Shown here in pieces: positions 33,958 to 41,597 of a stretch of DNA of 64,000 bases; within the stretch, counting starts at the first letter, position 1; every line of letters begins with the position of its first letter. The DNA lies in assembly GCA_036278935.1 (NCBI GenBank), contig DASUKA010000088.1, forward strand, positions 3,157-67,156, read 5' to 3'. Source of the DNA: DASSNR01 sp036278935 (GTDB taxonomy: Bacteria; Gemmatimonadota; Gemmatimonadetes; Gemmatimonadales; Gemmatimonadaceae). The translations under genes and the position numbers were made by a program. The notes beneath the pieces were generated by a model, which ran no database searches, had not been told where the DNA came from, and was given only the letters and a program-made list of their open reading frames with translations.

Positions 33958-35438
33958 CCGGGGCGCCGGTAACCATCCCCGACAGCACCGCGCAGCCGGC
34001 GGTGACGCTGGCCGGCCGCGGGAGCGACGCCTTTGCGCGGGTGGCGGGGCGTGACTTGCTCATGGCGTTCTACGGCGCACTCAGGGCCATTCAGCTCTAC
34101 CCCCCGGACAATCCCGTTGTCCAGAAGACGCTCGACGAGGTGGTGCGCCTGAACGCGGAGTTCCTGCGGCACGAACGGGAGCTCGAAGTGCGCCTGTCCG
34201 GCGGGTTCATTTTCATCAACACCACACGTCTTCGCCTGGACATCGACACCTTTGCCAGCTTCGGCCGTATTCGCGACGTCTTCGTCAAGGCCGGGGTCGG
34301 TGTGATCCGCGTGCGCGAGGAGGCGACCCCGCGCGAGTGGATGGTGTTCCTGTCGCTGCTGCAGGCGCCCGCATCTGATGATCCCTTCGAGACGCTGGAG
34401 TCCATCCTGGCGCGTCTGACGGAGCTCGAGATTGCTGCCTTTGACCTCGGACCGCCCTCCGAGGTGGACGACGAGCTGCTGGAGCGCGCCAAGGAAGCGG
34501 CCAAGCGGACATATACGCAATCGGTGCATGTGACCAAGGAGGTCATCAACTCCGTCCGCATGGGCCGGAGTCCCAACATCAAGCGGATCAAGCGCGTGGT
34601 GCAGGGGATTGTCGATCAGATCCTCAACGAGGAGGCATCGCTGATGGGCCTGACGACGCTGCGCGATTACGACGAGTACACGTTCGTGCATAGCGTGAAC
34701 GTCTGCATCTTCTCCGTAGCACTAGGCCGAAAGCTCGGACTCACGCGCTTTCAGCTGTACGAGCTCGGCATTGCCGCCCTCATGCACGACATCGGCAAGG
34801 CCCGCATCCCTGCCGAGGTGCTGCACAAGCCTGGTTCGTTGACCGACGACGAATGGCGAACCATGTGCTCCCATCCGTGGCTTGGCGTGTTGGCGCTGTT
34901 CGGAATGCGTGGGCATAGCGATATTCCCTATCGCGCCATGGTCGTCGCCTTCGAACACCACAAGAAGACGGACCTCTCGGGCTACCCGCGGCACCTGCGG
35001 CCGAGAACGATGGGGATGTTCAGCCGCATCGTGGCGGTCGCCGACGGCTTTGATGCGGCGACATCGCAGCGCGTGTACCAGTCGGAACCAATGTCTCCCG
35101 CCGACGTGTTGCGGGAGATGCGTCACAACCCGCGGCGCGGGATGGACCAGGTGGTGGTGAAGGGGTTCATGAGCCTGGTGGGACACTACCCGGTGGGGAC
35201 GGTGGTAGTGCTCGACAGCTTCGAGCTGGCGATCGTGCACTCGGTGAACCCGGTTCCGGAGGCGATCTCGCGTCCCCTCGTTCGCATCGTGAGCGACGAC
35301 CGCGGCAACATGCTCTTCCCTGGACATGTCGTGGATCTCAACGAGCGCGACCCGGATACGGACGCATACTTGCGCACCATCATCAAGGTGACGGACCCCG
35401 AACGCTACGGCATCCGTGTCGGCGACTACTTCGTCTGA
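33954..35438 (+). CDS. HD-GYP phosphodiesterase-like protein inserted in the trp operon
   Basis: A 494-residue protein. Residues about 25-200 resemble the N-terminal domain of the preceding HEAT protein. Residues about 225-425 are an HD-GYP domain: H278-D279 in LMHDIGK, the downstream CSHPWLG histidine, EHHKKTDLSGYP with G343-Y344-P345, and VADGFDAATSQR. Family members hydrolyse cyclic di-GMP or related dinucleotides. The usual HHExxDGxGYP reads HHKKTDLSGYP (Glu to Lys, Gly to Leu), so activity is uncertain, although the His/Asp metal ligands remain. ATG 33954 overlaps the previous stop. Its end overlaps the chosen trpA start by 23 bp. Confidence 0.85.
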   Translation: MTGAPVTIPDSTAQPAVTLAGRGSDAFARVAGRDLLMAFYGALRAIQLYPPDNPVVQKTLDEVVRLNAEFLRHERELEVRLSGGFIFINTTRLRLDIDTFASFGRIRDVFVKAGVGVIRVREEATPREWMVFLSLLQAPASDDPFETLESILARLTELEIAAFDLGPPSEVDDELLERAKEAAKRTYTQSVHVTKEVINSVRMGRSPNIKRIKRVVQGIVDQILNEEASLMGLTTLRDYDEYTFVHSVNVCIFSVALGRKLGLTRFQLYELGIAALMHDIGKARIPAEVLHKPGSLTDDEWRTMCSHPWLGVLALFGMRGHSDIPYRAMVVAFEHHKKTDLSGYPRHLRPRTMGMFSRIVAVADGFDAATSQRVYQSEPMSPADVLREMRHNPRRGMDQVVVKGFMSLVGHYPVGTVVVLDSFELAIVHSVNPVPEAISRPLVRIVSDDRGNMLFPGHVVDLNERDPDTDAYLRTIIKVTDPERYGIRVGDYFV

Positions 35439-36207
35439 TGTGATTGCGCGGCGTCTGGCCGCGCTGCGCGCCGAGGGCCGGCGTGCCCTCGTCATCTACG
35501 TGACGGCGGGACATCCGACCGTGGACGAGTCGATCGCGCTCATTCGTGGGCTGCCGACGAGCGGCGCGGACATCATCGAGGTAGGCGTACCGTTCTCCGA
35601 TCCGCTGGCGGACGGGCCCGTCATTCAGGCGAGCTCGCAGCAGGTGCTGGCGGCCGGCATGGATTTCACCGGGGTGCTGGACATTGTGGCTCGCGCTCGT
35701 GCCGAGGCGCCCACCGTGCTCTTCAGCTACCTCAATCCGCTGCTCTCGGCCGGTCCCGACGCGCTCGACAGGGCGGCGGATGCTGGCGCCAGCGGCCTGT
35801 TGGTCACCGATCTTCCGGTGGGTGCTGACCCGCCGCTCGAGGCGCGGTTCGGTGAGAGCCCGCTGGCGTTCATCCGCCTGGTGGCACCCACCACGCCGCC
35901 GGCGCGCATGGCGGAGATCGCGCGTCATGGCTCGGGCTTCGTCTATCTGATCAGCCGGCTGGGCGTCACCGGAGCCCGTGCCGATGTGCCCGCCGAGCTT
36001 CCACGCACGGTCGCGTTGCTGCGCGAGGCCACTACGCTTCCCATCTGCGTGGGCTTCGGGATCTCCCGCCCCGAGCAGGCAGCGGCAGTTGGGCGACTGG
36101 CGGACGGCGTGGCGGTGGGAAGTGCGGTCGTGAGCGCCGCCGCCGGTGGCGCGGATCGCGCCCTGGAACTGGTGCGCACGCTGCGCGCGGGGCTGGACGC
36201 GCTGTAG
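35416..36207 (+). CDS. trpA: Tryptophan synthase alpha subunit
   Basis: Splits indole-3-glycerol phosphate and channels indole to TrpB. The protein is 263 residues. The catalytic glutamate and aspartate lie in IIEVGVPFSDPLADGP. YVTAGHP, YLISRLGVTGAR and CVGFGISRPEQ are the expected blocks. GTG 35416 overlaps the HD-GYP gene by 23 bp; GTG 35440, 1 bp after its stop, is equally possible. It is separated from trpB by two signalling genes but still appears to be in the same transcript. Confidence 0.94.
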   Translation: MSATTSSDVIARRLAALRAEGRRALVIYVTAGHPTVDESIALIRGLPTSGADIIEVGVPFSDPLADGPVIQASSQQVLAAGMDFTGVLDIVARARAEAPTVLFSYLNPLLSAGPDALDRAADAGASGLLVTDLPVGADPPLEARFGESPLAFIRLVAPTTPPARMAEIARHGSGFVYLISRLGVTGARADVPAELPRTVALLREATTLPICVGFGISRPEQAAAVGRLADGVAVGSAVVSAAAGGADRALELVRTLRAGLDAL

Positions 36208-36216
36208 GAGCGCGGT

Positions 36217-37659
36217 CTACCGCTCCACGCGCAGGGCGCGCTCAAGCGCCGCATCCGGACGGACGAACACCGTCCGCGCTCGCTCGACCCGCACTCTCCC
36301 CGGGGGGTCGCCGCGCCCTTTCCGCACATACTTGCGCCGCGTCCAATCGACGGGGACCAGCGTCGAGCTTCGCATACGGCTGTGCCACGCGGCCAGCATC
36401 GCGGCCTCCTCCAGATCACGGGCGGGCGGGGACTCATTGCGCGTCCATCGCAACACCACGTGCGCGCCGGCGGCATCGCGCGCATGCAGCCAGACATCGT
36501 TGGGCGACGCGTAATGAAAGGTGAGCTGGTCGTTCGCCGCTGCACCGCGCCCCACACGGATCTCCAGCCCGCCGCTGGATCGATAGCTGCGATACGGTCT
36601 GGCGACGGGTGACTCGGCCGCTGCCGCGGATGCTACACCTCGCTCCTTGACCCGCCCGTCCGCCGTGGGCCGCTCGAGTGCCGCGGCCAGTTCCACCCGT
36701 GCGATCCGATCGGGCAGCCGTTCAAGTGCACGCTCCATCGAGCGCACATCGCGATACAGCCGCTCCGCCGTGTCGACCGAGCGCTCGCCGGTGCGTGCAG
36801 GCACGGTCTGGAGACTGCCGTCGGGAAGCCGGACGGTCTCTGGCGCGGGGAGGTCGCCGAGCATCATGAGGGCGTCGGCCAGCTGGCGCCAGCGGGGAGC
36901 GTTCGCGGCATGCGCCAGCTCGTCGCGCATGCGCTCAAGCGCCCGCGCTCTCCGGGACGGCGCGTGGGACGGCTCGGACGCAGACGACGTCGGCGCTGGC
37001 TCGATGAGCGACGGGGCTGTTTCCGCGTCGTCGCACCACGCGAACGCCACGAGCTGCCCGCCGCAGCGTGCCGGCTGCGGGGCAGGGAGCGTGCACACGG
37101 TCTGGTAGGCCTCGATGGCGCGTGCCTCGCCCAAGCGCACGAGCCATCTCGCGAGCATCGGGCTCATCCATCGTCCACTCAGCAGCAGATCCTGGTTGCC
37201 GTGGGTCACGGCCTGGGCAATCTCGTCGGGCGTGAGGAGCGGGCGTGGTGTGGCGGCGGCCGGCAGCGCTGCACCGAGCGCGGCCAGCCGCTGGCTCGCT
37301 CCGCCGCTGAGCAGGGCCCCCCGTGCTGTGGGCACCAGGCTGACTTCCAGGGTGGCGTGGCGCACCGGCGACCCGCGGAAGGTACCGGGGCGCTCGAAAC
37401 GCACGATAAAGCGCCGATCGTCAATCGGGGCCGATACCTCGGCAACGGTCCAGCCCTGAAGGTTCCCGTGCTCCGGCGGCTCCGCCATCTCCTCCACCCG
37501 CGCGTTCGGCGCCGATAGGCCGATGCGTATGGGCGGGGAGCCATCCACGGCGAGGAGCACGACATGGGCGGCCCGGTCAAGCAGACATGCACGGGTGCGC
37601 CGACCGCGCCATCGCGCATCCAATTCGCGTGCGATGTAGTGCGCCGTGAGGCTATCCAT
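36217..37659 (-). CDS. rqcH: RqcH/NFACT-family protein (compact)
   Basis: RqcH binds stalled 50S-peptidyl-tRNA and adds C-terminal alanine tails in bacterial ribosome quality control. The protein is 480 residues, shorter than Bacillus RqcH (about 570). The N-terminal NFACT-N part keeps the Asp-Arg pair (D81-R82 in APIDDRRFIVRF) thought to bind tRNA, but the stretch just before it is shortened. A short helical middle follows. The C-terminal NFACT-R domain is clear (SSGGLEIRVGRGAAANDQLT, then SPNDVWLHARDAAGAHVVLR). ATG 37659 gives the expected N-terminal MDSLTAHYIARELDARW. It converges with trpA (9 bp gap). Confidence 0.83.
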   Translation of the reverse strand: MDSLTAHYIARELDARWRGRRTRACLLDRAAHVVLLAVDGSPPIRIGLSAPNARVEEMAEPPEHGNLQGWTVAEVSAPIDDRRFIVRFERPGTFRGSPVRHATLEVSLVPTARGALLSGGASQRLAALGAALPAAATPRPLLTPDEIAQAVTHGNQDLLLSGRWMSPMLARWLVRLGEARAIEAYQTVCTLPAPQPARCGGQLVAFAWCDDAETAPSLIEPAPTSSASEPSHAPSRRARALERMRDELAHAANAPRWRQLADALMMLGDLPAPETVRLPDGSLQTVPARTGERSVDTAERLYRDVRSMERALERLPDRIARVELAAALERPTADGRVKERGVASAAAAESPVARPYRSYRSSGGLEIRVGRGAAANDQLTFHYASPNDVWLHARDAAGAHVVLRWTRNESPPARDLEEAAMLAAWHSRMRSSTLVPVDWTRRKYVRKGRGDPPGRVRVERARTVFVRPDAALERALRVER

Positions 37660-37677
37660 CGGAACGACGCGGCAGGT

Positions 37678-37706
37678 TTGACACGCGCGCACGATGCCGG
37701 TACGTT
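37678..37706 (+). promoter_or_regulatory. Promoter of folK-panB-panC operon
   Basis: TTGACA (37678-37683), 17 bp, TACGTT (37701-37706). The start would be near 37713, about 10 nt before the ATG at 37723, with no Shine-Dalgarno sequence. It overlaps the oppositely directed rqcH promoter. Confidence 0.6.
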
Positions 37707-37719
37707 CCGGCCGTGTCAA
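37691..37719 (-). promoter_or_regulatory. Promoter of rqcH, overlapping the folK promoter
   Basis: On the minus strand TTGACA (37719-37714), 17 bp, then CATCGT (37696-37691). The -35 is perfect and the -10 weak. The start would be near 37684. The two promoters interlock, and their -35 boxes are part of an 8-bp inverted repeat (37678-37685 and 37712-37719). Confidence 0.4.
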
Positions 37720-37722
37720 CCG

Positions 37723-38133
37723 ATGTCTGACATCGCTTACGTCGCGCTCGGATCCAACCTCGGTGATCGGGCCGGCTACCTCGCACAAGGGCGGATGGCG
37801 CTCGCGGAGTTGCCGGGGAGCCGTATCGTGGCGGTGTCACCTGTGGAGGAAACGCCGCCGGTAGGCGACGTGCCGCAGGGCTCGTATCTGAACCAGATGG
37901 TCGCTCTCGAGACATCCCTTGCTCCGCGGGCCCTGCTGGACGCGCTCCTCGCGATCGAGCAACGCGCTGGACGTGTACGCGGGGTTCGGTGGGGACCACG
38001 AACGCTCGACCTGGATATCGTGATGTTCGAAGGGCAGGAAGTGCATGAGCCCGACCTGATCGTGCCGCATCCGGAACTGCCGAACCGGGATTTCTGGCAG
38101 CGGGAGCTCTCTGAACTCACCGGTGGGCGATGA
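37723..38133 (+). CDS. folK: 6-hydroxymethyl-dihydropterin pyrophosphokinase
   Basis: Transfers pyrophosphate from ATP to 6-hydroxymethyl-7,8-dihydropterin in folate synthesis. The protein is 136 residues, somewhat short for the family (about 160) because the C-terminal region is trimmed. The signatures are complete: ALGSNLGDR at the N terminus, RWGPRTLDLDIVMF with the two magnesium aspartates, and VPHPELPNRDFW. The ATG at 37723 follows the promoter closely. It is first in an operon with panB (4-bp overlap). Confidence 0.93.
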   Translation: MSDIAYVALGSNLGDRAGYLAQGRMALAELPGSRIVAVSPVEETPPVGDVPQGSYLNQMVALETSLAPRALLDALLAIEQRAGRVRGVRWGPRTLDLDIVMFEGQEVHEPDLIVPHPELPNRDFWQRELSELTGGR

Positions 38134-38954
38134 GCAGCCAGGCACTGGCGCGGACCAAGGCGGTCACGGTACGGGAGTTCCTCGCCCATAAGGCGCGGGG
38201 CGAGAAGATCGTGGTCGTCACCGCATATGATGCACTCTTCGGCCGACTCGTGGATGAGGCCGATGTGGATGCCGTGCTCGTGGGCGACTCACTGGGCGAT
38301 GTGGTCGCCGGCTACGAGTCCACGCTCCCCGTGACGCTCGACCAGATGATCTACCATGCGTCAATGGTGCGGCGGGGCGTGACGCGGGCGCTACTGATCG
38401 TGGACATGCCGTTCCTCACCTATCAGGTGAGCGTGGAGCAGGCGCTGCGCAACTGCGGCCGGGTGATCCAGGAGACGGGCGGACAGGCCGTCAAGCTGGA
38501 GGGCGCAACGGACGAGGTGGTCGCCGCCGTGCGTGCCGTGGCTGGCGTGGGCATCCCCGTCATGGGCCATCTCGGCTTCACGCCGCAGTCGGTGCACGCG
38601 CTCGGCGGCCACCGTGTGCAGGGACGGGAGCGCCTGGAGGCGGAGCGGCTGGTGGATGGTGCGCGCCGTCTGGAGTCCGCCGGGGTGTTCGCCATCGTGC
38701 TCGAGCTGATCCCGGCTGCGCTCGCCGCTGAAGTCACGGCGGCGGTGAGCGTGCCGACGATCGGGATCGGCGCCGGCGCGGGATGCGATGGCCAGGTGCT
38801 CGTGCTTCCCGACCTGCTCGGACTCAACGACCAGTTCACGCCACGATTCCTCAAGCGGTACGCCGCCATGGCCGACGACGTGCGTGGCGCGGTATCCCGA
38901 TTCGGGGAAGACGTACGTGCGGGGCGCTATCCCGATGACGATCACAGCTTCTAA
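38130..38954 (+). CDS. panB: 3-methyl-2-oxobutanoate hydroxymethyltransferase
   Basis: Makes ketopantoate with 5,10-methylene-THF in pantothenate (CoA precursor) synthesis. The protein is 274 residues. Metal and substrate blocks are VVTAYDALFGRLVDEAD, VLVGDSLG, AVKLEGA, MGHLGFTPQS and IGIGAG. It lies between folK and panC, which links folate and pantothenate synthesis; PanB itself uses a folate cofactor. Confidence 0.96.
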   Translation: MSSQALARTKAVTVREFLAHKARGEKIVVVTAYDALFGRLVDEADVDAVLVGDSLGDVVAGYESTLPVTLDQMIYHASMVRRGVTRALLIVDMPFLTYQVSVEQALRNCGRVIQETGGQAVKLEGATDEVVAAVRAVAGVGIPVMGHLGFTPQSVHALGGHRVQGRERLEAERLVDGARRLESAGVFAIVLELIPAALAAEVTAAVSVPTIGIGAGAGCDGQVLVLPDLLGLNDQFTPRFLKRYAAMADDVRGAVSRFGEDVRAGRYPDDDHSF

Positions 38955-38955
38955 C

Positions 38956-39804
38956 ATGCAGGTGGTGAATCGGATCGCGTCGCTGCGTGGGGCGCTTGCC
39001 GAGTACCGGCGGCGTGGGGTGGCGATTGCCATCGTGCCGACCATGGGCCATCTCCACGCGGGACACCTGCAACTAGTGGAGGCGGCCAGACGCCATGCCG
39101 GGGCGGTGGTGATGAGCGTTTTCGTCAACCCGCTGCAGTTCGGGCCGCACGAGGACTTTGCCCGGTATCCGCGCGATCCGGAGGGCGATGCGGCGCAGGC
39201 ACAGTCCTGCGGCGTCGACGTGCTGTTCGCGCCGTCGGTGGCGGAGATGTACCCTGGCGAACGCACCGTGGTCGTGACTCCGCTCGCGCTGGCGGATCGC
39301 TGGGAAGGTGCGGCGCGTCCGGGTCATTTCACCGGCGTGCTCACGGTGGTCACGAAGCTGTTCAATCTGGTGCAGCCGCAGGTGGCCGTCTTCGGCCAGA
39401 AGGATATCCAGCAGGCGACGCTCATCCGCGCGATGGCGCGCGATCTGGACACGCCGGTCGACATCGTGGTGGCGCCAACGGTGCGCGACGCGGACGGCCT
39501 GGCGCTCTCGAGTCGAAACATCTACCTCAGCCCGGAGGAGCGCCGTCGTGCGCTGGTGCTGCCGCGCGCGCTGCACACCATGGCCGAGGCGTTCGCGCAG
39601 GGTCAGGATGACGCCGCCGATCTGGAGCGCGAGGGGTGGGAGGTGCTGGCGTCTGAACCCGGTGTGCATGTGGACTACCTGGCCGTGGTGGACGCGGAGC
39701 GGCTCGAGCCGGTGGCAGTGGCGGAGCGCGGCACGATCGTGGCGGTGGCCGCGCGGGTGGGAAGCACCCGACTCATCGACAACGTGATCCTGGGCGACGC
39801 ATGA
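38956..39804 (+). CDS. panC: Pantothenate synthetase
   Basis: Condenses pantoate and beta-alanine with ATP. The protein is 282 residues from the ATG at 38956, one base after the panB stop. This gives the typical N terminus MQVVNRIASLRGAL; an ATG at 38935 inside panB is the alternative. The nucleotide-binding motifs PTMGHLHAGHL and FGQKDIQQ and the SSRNIYLSPEER block are present. panD is not in the window. Its stop overlaps the GlmU-like gene. Confidence 0.95.
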   Translation: MQVVNRIASLRGALAEYRRRGVAIAIVPTMGHLHAGHLQLVEAARRHAGAVVMSVFVNPLQFGPHEDFARYPRDPEGDAAQAQSCGVDVLFAPSVAEMYPGERTVVVTPLALADRWEGAARPGHFTGVLTVVTKLFNLVQPQVAVFGQKDIQQATLIRAMARDLDTPVDIVVAPTVRDADGLALSSRNIYLSPEERRRALVLPRALHTMAEAFAQGQDDAADLEREGWEVLASEPGVHVDYLAVVDAERLEPVAVAERGTIVAVAARVGSTRLIDNVILGDA

Positions 39805-40634
39805 TCTGGAGCGCTGTGGTGGCCGCGCTCGATGATGGCGATACCTTCAGGTCGCGCGTGAGCGTGTATCTGCATCCCCTTGCCGGAAGCCCGATTCTCT
39901 GGCATGTGTTGCGGGCACTCGGCGAGGTATCGCCGCCACCCGTCGAGATCCGGGTCGTGCACCGCGCCGCTTCGCCCATCTCGCTGCCCGACACGCTCTC
40001 CGTGCCGGTGATGGCGGAGCCGGTACAGCCGCGCAAGGAGCTGCGCTCGCTGCGCGCCGCCATCACGCCGCCAGGCCTCAAGGTGCTCATGGATGGCGCG
40101 GCCCCGCTGGTCACCGCCGATACCATCGCCAGGCTGCTCCGCATGGGGGAGGGGAACGTGGCGGCGCTCCCGGACGAGCGTGAGGAGCGCGCCTACCTCG
40201 CGGTGGGTGGCGAGGGGCCGGCGCTCGCGTCCGCCGATGACCCGCGGCGGCCGCTCGGAGCGGTGCGCATCCCGCCGACGTCGGCGGAGGAGCTGATCCG
40301 CGTCACCGACCGGCATTCACTCTCCGATGCCTCTGTGGCACTCCGCGACCGGCTCGTCCGGTTGCACGAGGAGCGAGGGGTGAGCTTCATCCTGCCCCAG
40401 ACCACGTGGATCGATGCCGATGTGCGCATTGGCGCCGATACGGTCATCTACCCGGGTGCCGTGATTGAGGGGCCTACCGAGATCGGCAGCGAGTGCGTGA
40501 TCGGCCCGCACTCGCGCATCATCGAGGCCACCATCGGCCGCGGGGTGGAGCTCAAGGGATGGAACTATGTGGCGCGTACGCGCATCCGCAATCAGGCCGT
40601 GCTCGAGCCCCATGTGCGACGCGGCTTCGATTGA
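39801..40634 (+). CDS. GlmU-like protein with degenerate uridylyltransferase and truncated beta-helix
   Basis: A 277-residue protein that follows GlmU in order of domains but lacks key parts. The N terminus (residues 5-37) aligns to the GlmU nucleotide loop and the following helix. LAAGxGTRM is replaced by AALDDGDTFRSR, and the conserved Pro-Lys before LHPLAG by Ser-Val-Tyr, so UTP/GlcNAc-1-P binding as in GlmU is unlikely. From about 185 there is a GlmU-like linker and left-handed beta-helix (TTWIDADVRIGADTVIYPGA). It stops after about four turns, before the acetyltransferase site. It overlaps panC by 4 bp and yqeK by 23 bp. Function unknown; it is intact, so probably a repurposed paralog. 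Confidence 0.75.
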   Translation: MIWSAVVAALDDGDTFRSRVSVYLHPLAGSPILWHVLRALGEVSPPPVEIRVVHRAASPISLPDTLSVPVMAEPVQPRKELRSLRAAITPPGLKVLMDGAAPLVTADTIARLLRMGEGNVAALPDEREERAYLAVGGEGPALASADDPRRPLGAVRIPPTSAEELIRVTDRHSLSDASVALRDRLVRLHEERGVSFILPQTTWIDADVRIGADTVIYPGAVIEGPTEIGSECVIGPHSRIIEATIGRGVELKGWNYVARTRIRNQAVLEPHVRRGFD

Positions 40635-41157
40635 GCTGCCCGTGTGGGCGCAGGTGAGCGACGCGCGCCGCGCACACATCGCGCGGGTGGTCGCCCTCCT
40701 GGACGGGTGGGCGGACGCGCTGCAGCTCGACACAAGGGAGCGCACGGCGTGGCATGATGCCGGACGCTGGCACGACGCACTGCGTGATGCTCCGGATGAC
40801 GTGTTGCGCGCGCTCGTCCCCGACCCACAGCGGCCAGCCGAGCTGCTGCACGGTCCGGCCGCCGCCGTCAGGCTCGAGCGGGATGGCGAAACGCGGGCGG
40901 CGGTGCTGGCGGCCGTGCGGTGGCATACGGTGGGGTGCAGGGCATGGGGACGGGTAGGGCGGGCGCTCTACATGGCCGATTTCCTTGAGCCAGGTCGCCG
41001 ATTCGACGCCCTCGATCGTGCGCGGCTCGCCCGCGGCGTGCCGCGGGACTTCGACGACGTGTTTGTGGAAGTCGTGCGGCGCCGCCTGGAGTGGGCGCTC
41101 CGCGGGCGGCATGAACTGCTGCCGGAGACGGTGGCACTCTGGAACGCGGTCCGCTGA
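40612..41157 (+). CDS. YqeK-type HD-domain hydrolase
   Basis: A 181-residue HD-superfamily protein. It resembles YqeK, which hydrolyses diadenosine tetraphosphate (Ap4A) symmetrically. Visible blocks are AWHDAGRWHD (the HD pair), LLHGPAAAV, AVRWHTVG and RALYMADFLEPGR. These parallel the YqeK blocks HDIAK, HGxxGA, IRYHT and KIVYLADYIEPGR, although the first motif is unusual. ATG 40612 overlaps the preceding gene. In many bacteria yqeK lies beside a LytR-type gene and rsfS; here a LytR_C protein follows but rsfS does not. Confidence 0.72.
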   Translation: MCDAASIELPVWAQVSDARRAHIARVVALLDGWADALQLDTRERTAWHDAGRWHDALRDAPDDVLRALVPDPQRPAELLHGPAAAVRLERDGETRAAVLAAVRWHTVGCRAWGRVGRALYMADFLEPGRRFDALDRARLARGVPRDFDDVFVEVVRRRLEWALRGRHELLPETVALWNAVR

Positions 41158-41177
41158 CTCGCTCGCACCGTCGCATC

Positions 41178-41597
41178 GTGAGCGGGATCCTCGTGCTGAT
41201 CCTGGTGGGCGCCGCAGTCTATGGCATGCTGCCGCATCACGGCGGGCCTCGCTCCGCATCAGGATCGGCCACGGACCCGGCGGCCGTGCGTGCGCCAGCC
41301 GGGGTCCGGATTCAGGTGCAGGTGCTGAACGCCACGCGCACCACCGGCCTGGCGCGCCGCGCCACGTTCGATCTGCGCGACCATGGGTTCGACGTGGTGG
41401 ATATCGGCACGGCCAACGAGCAGAGGGACACCACCCTGGTCATCGACCGGTCCAATCACCCGGCATGGGCACGGCTGGTGGCGCGGACGCTCGGCGTTGC
41501 CGTAGTGGAATCGCAGCCGGACAGCTCACGCTACCTCGACGTCACCGTGCTGCTGGGTACGACCTGGCGTCCGCCGGCCAAGCCGTTCTACCCGTAG
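41178..41597 (+). CDS. Membrane-anchored LytR_C-domain protein
   Basis: A 139-residue protein with one N-terminal membrane helix (about residues 3-17) and a short linker. A LytR C-terminal (LytR_C) domain follows from about 43 (VRIQVQVLNATRTTGLARRA, DVVDIGTANEQRDTTLVIDR, VTVLLGTTW). It would sit outside the cytoplasmic membrane. No phosphotransferase (LCP) domain is attached. Starts with GTG 41178, 20 bp after yqeK. The last 72 bases are antisense to the 3' end of rlmN. Confidence 0.72.
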   Translation: MSGILVLILVGAAVYGMLPHHGGPRSASGSATDPAAVRAPAGVRIQVQVLNATRTTGLARRATFDLRDHGFDVVDIGTANEQRDTTLVIDRSNHPAWARLVARTLGVAVVESQPDSSRYLDVTVLLGTTWRPPAKPFYP

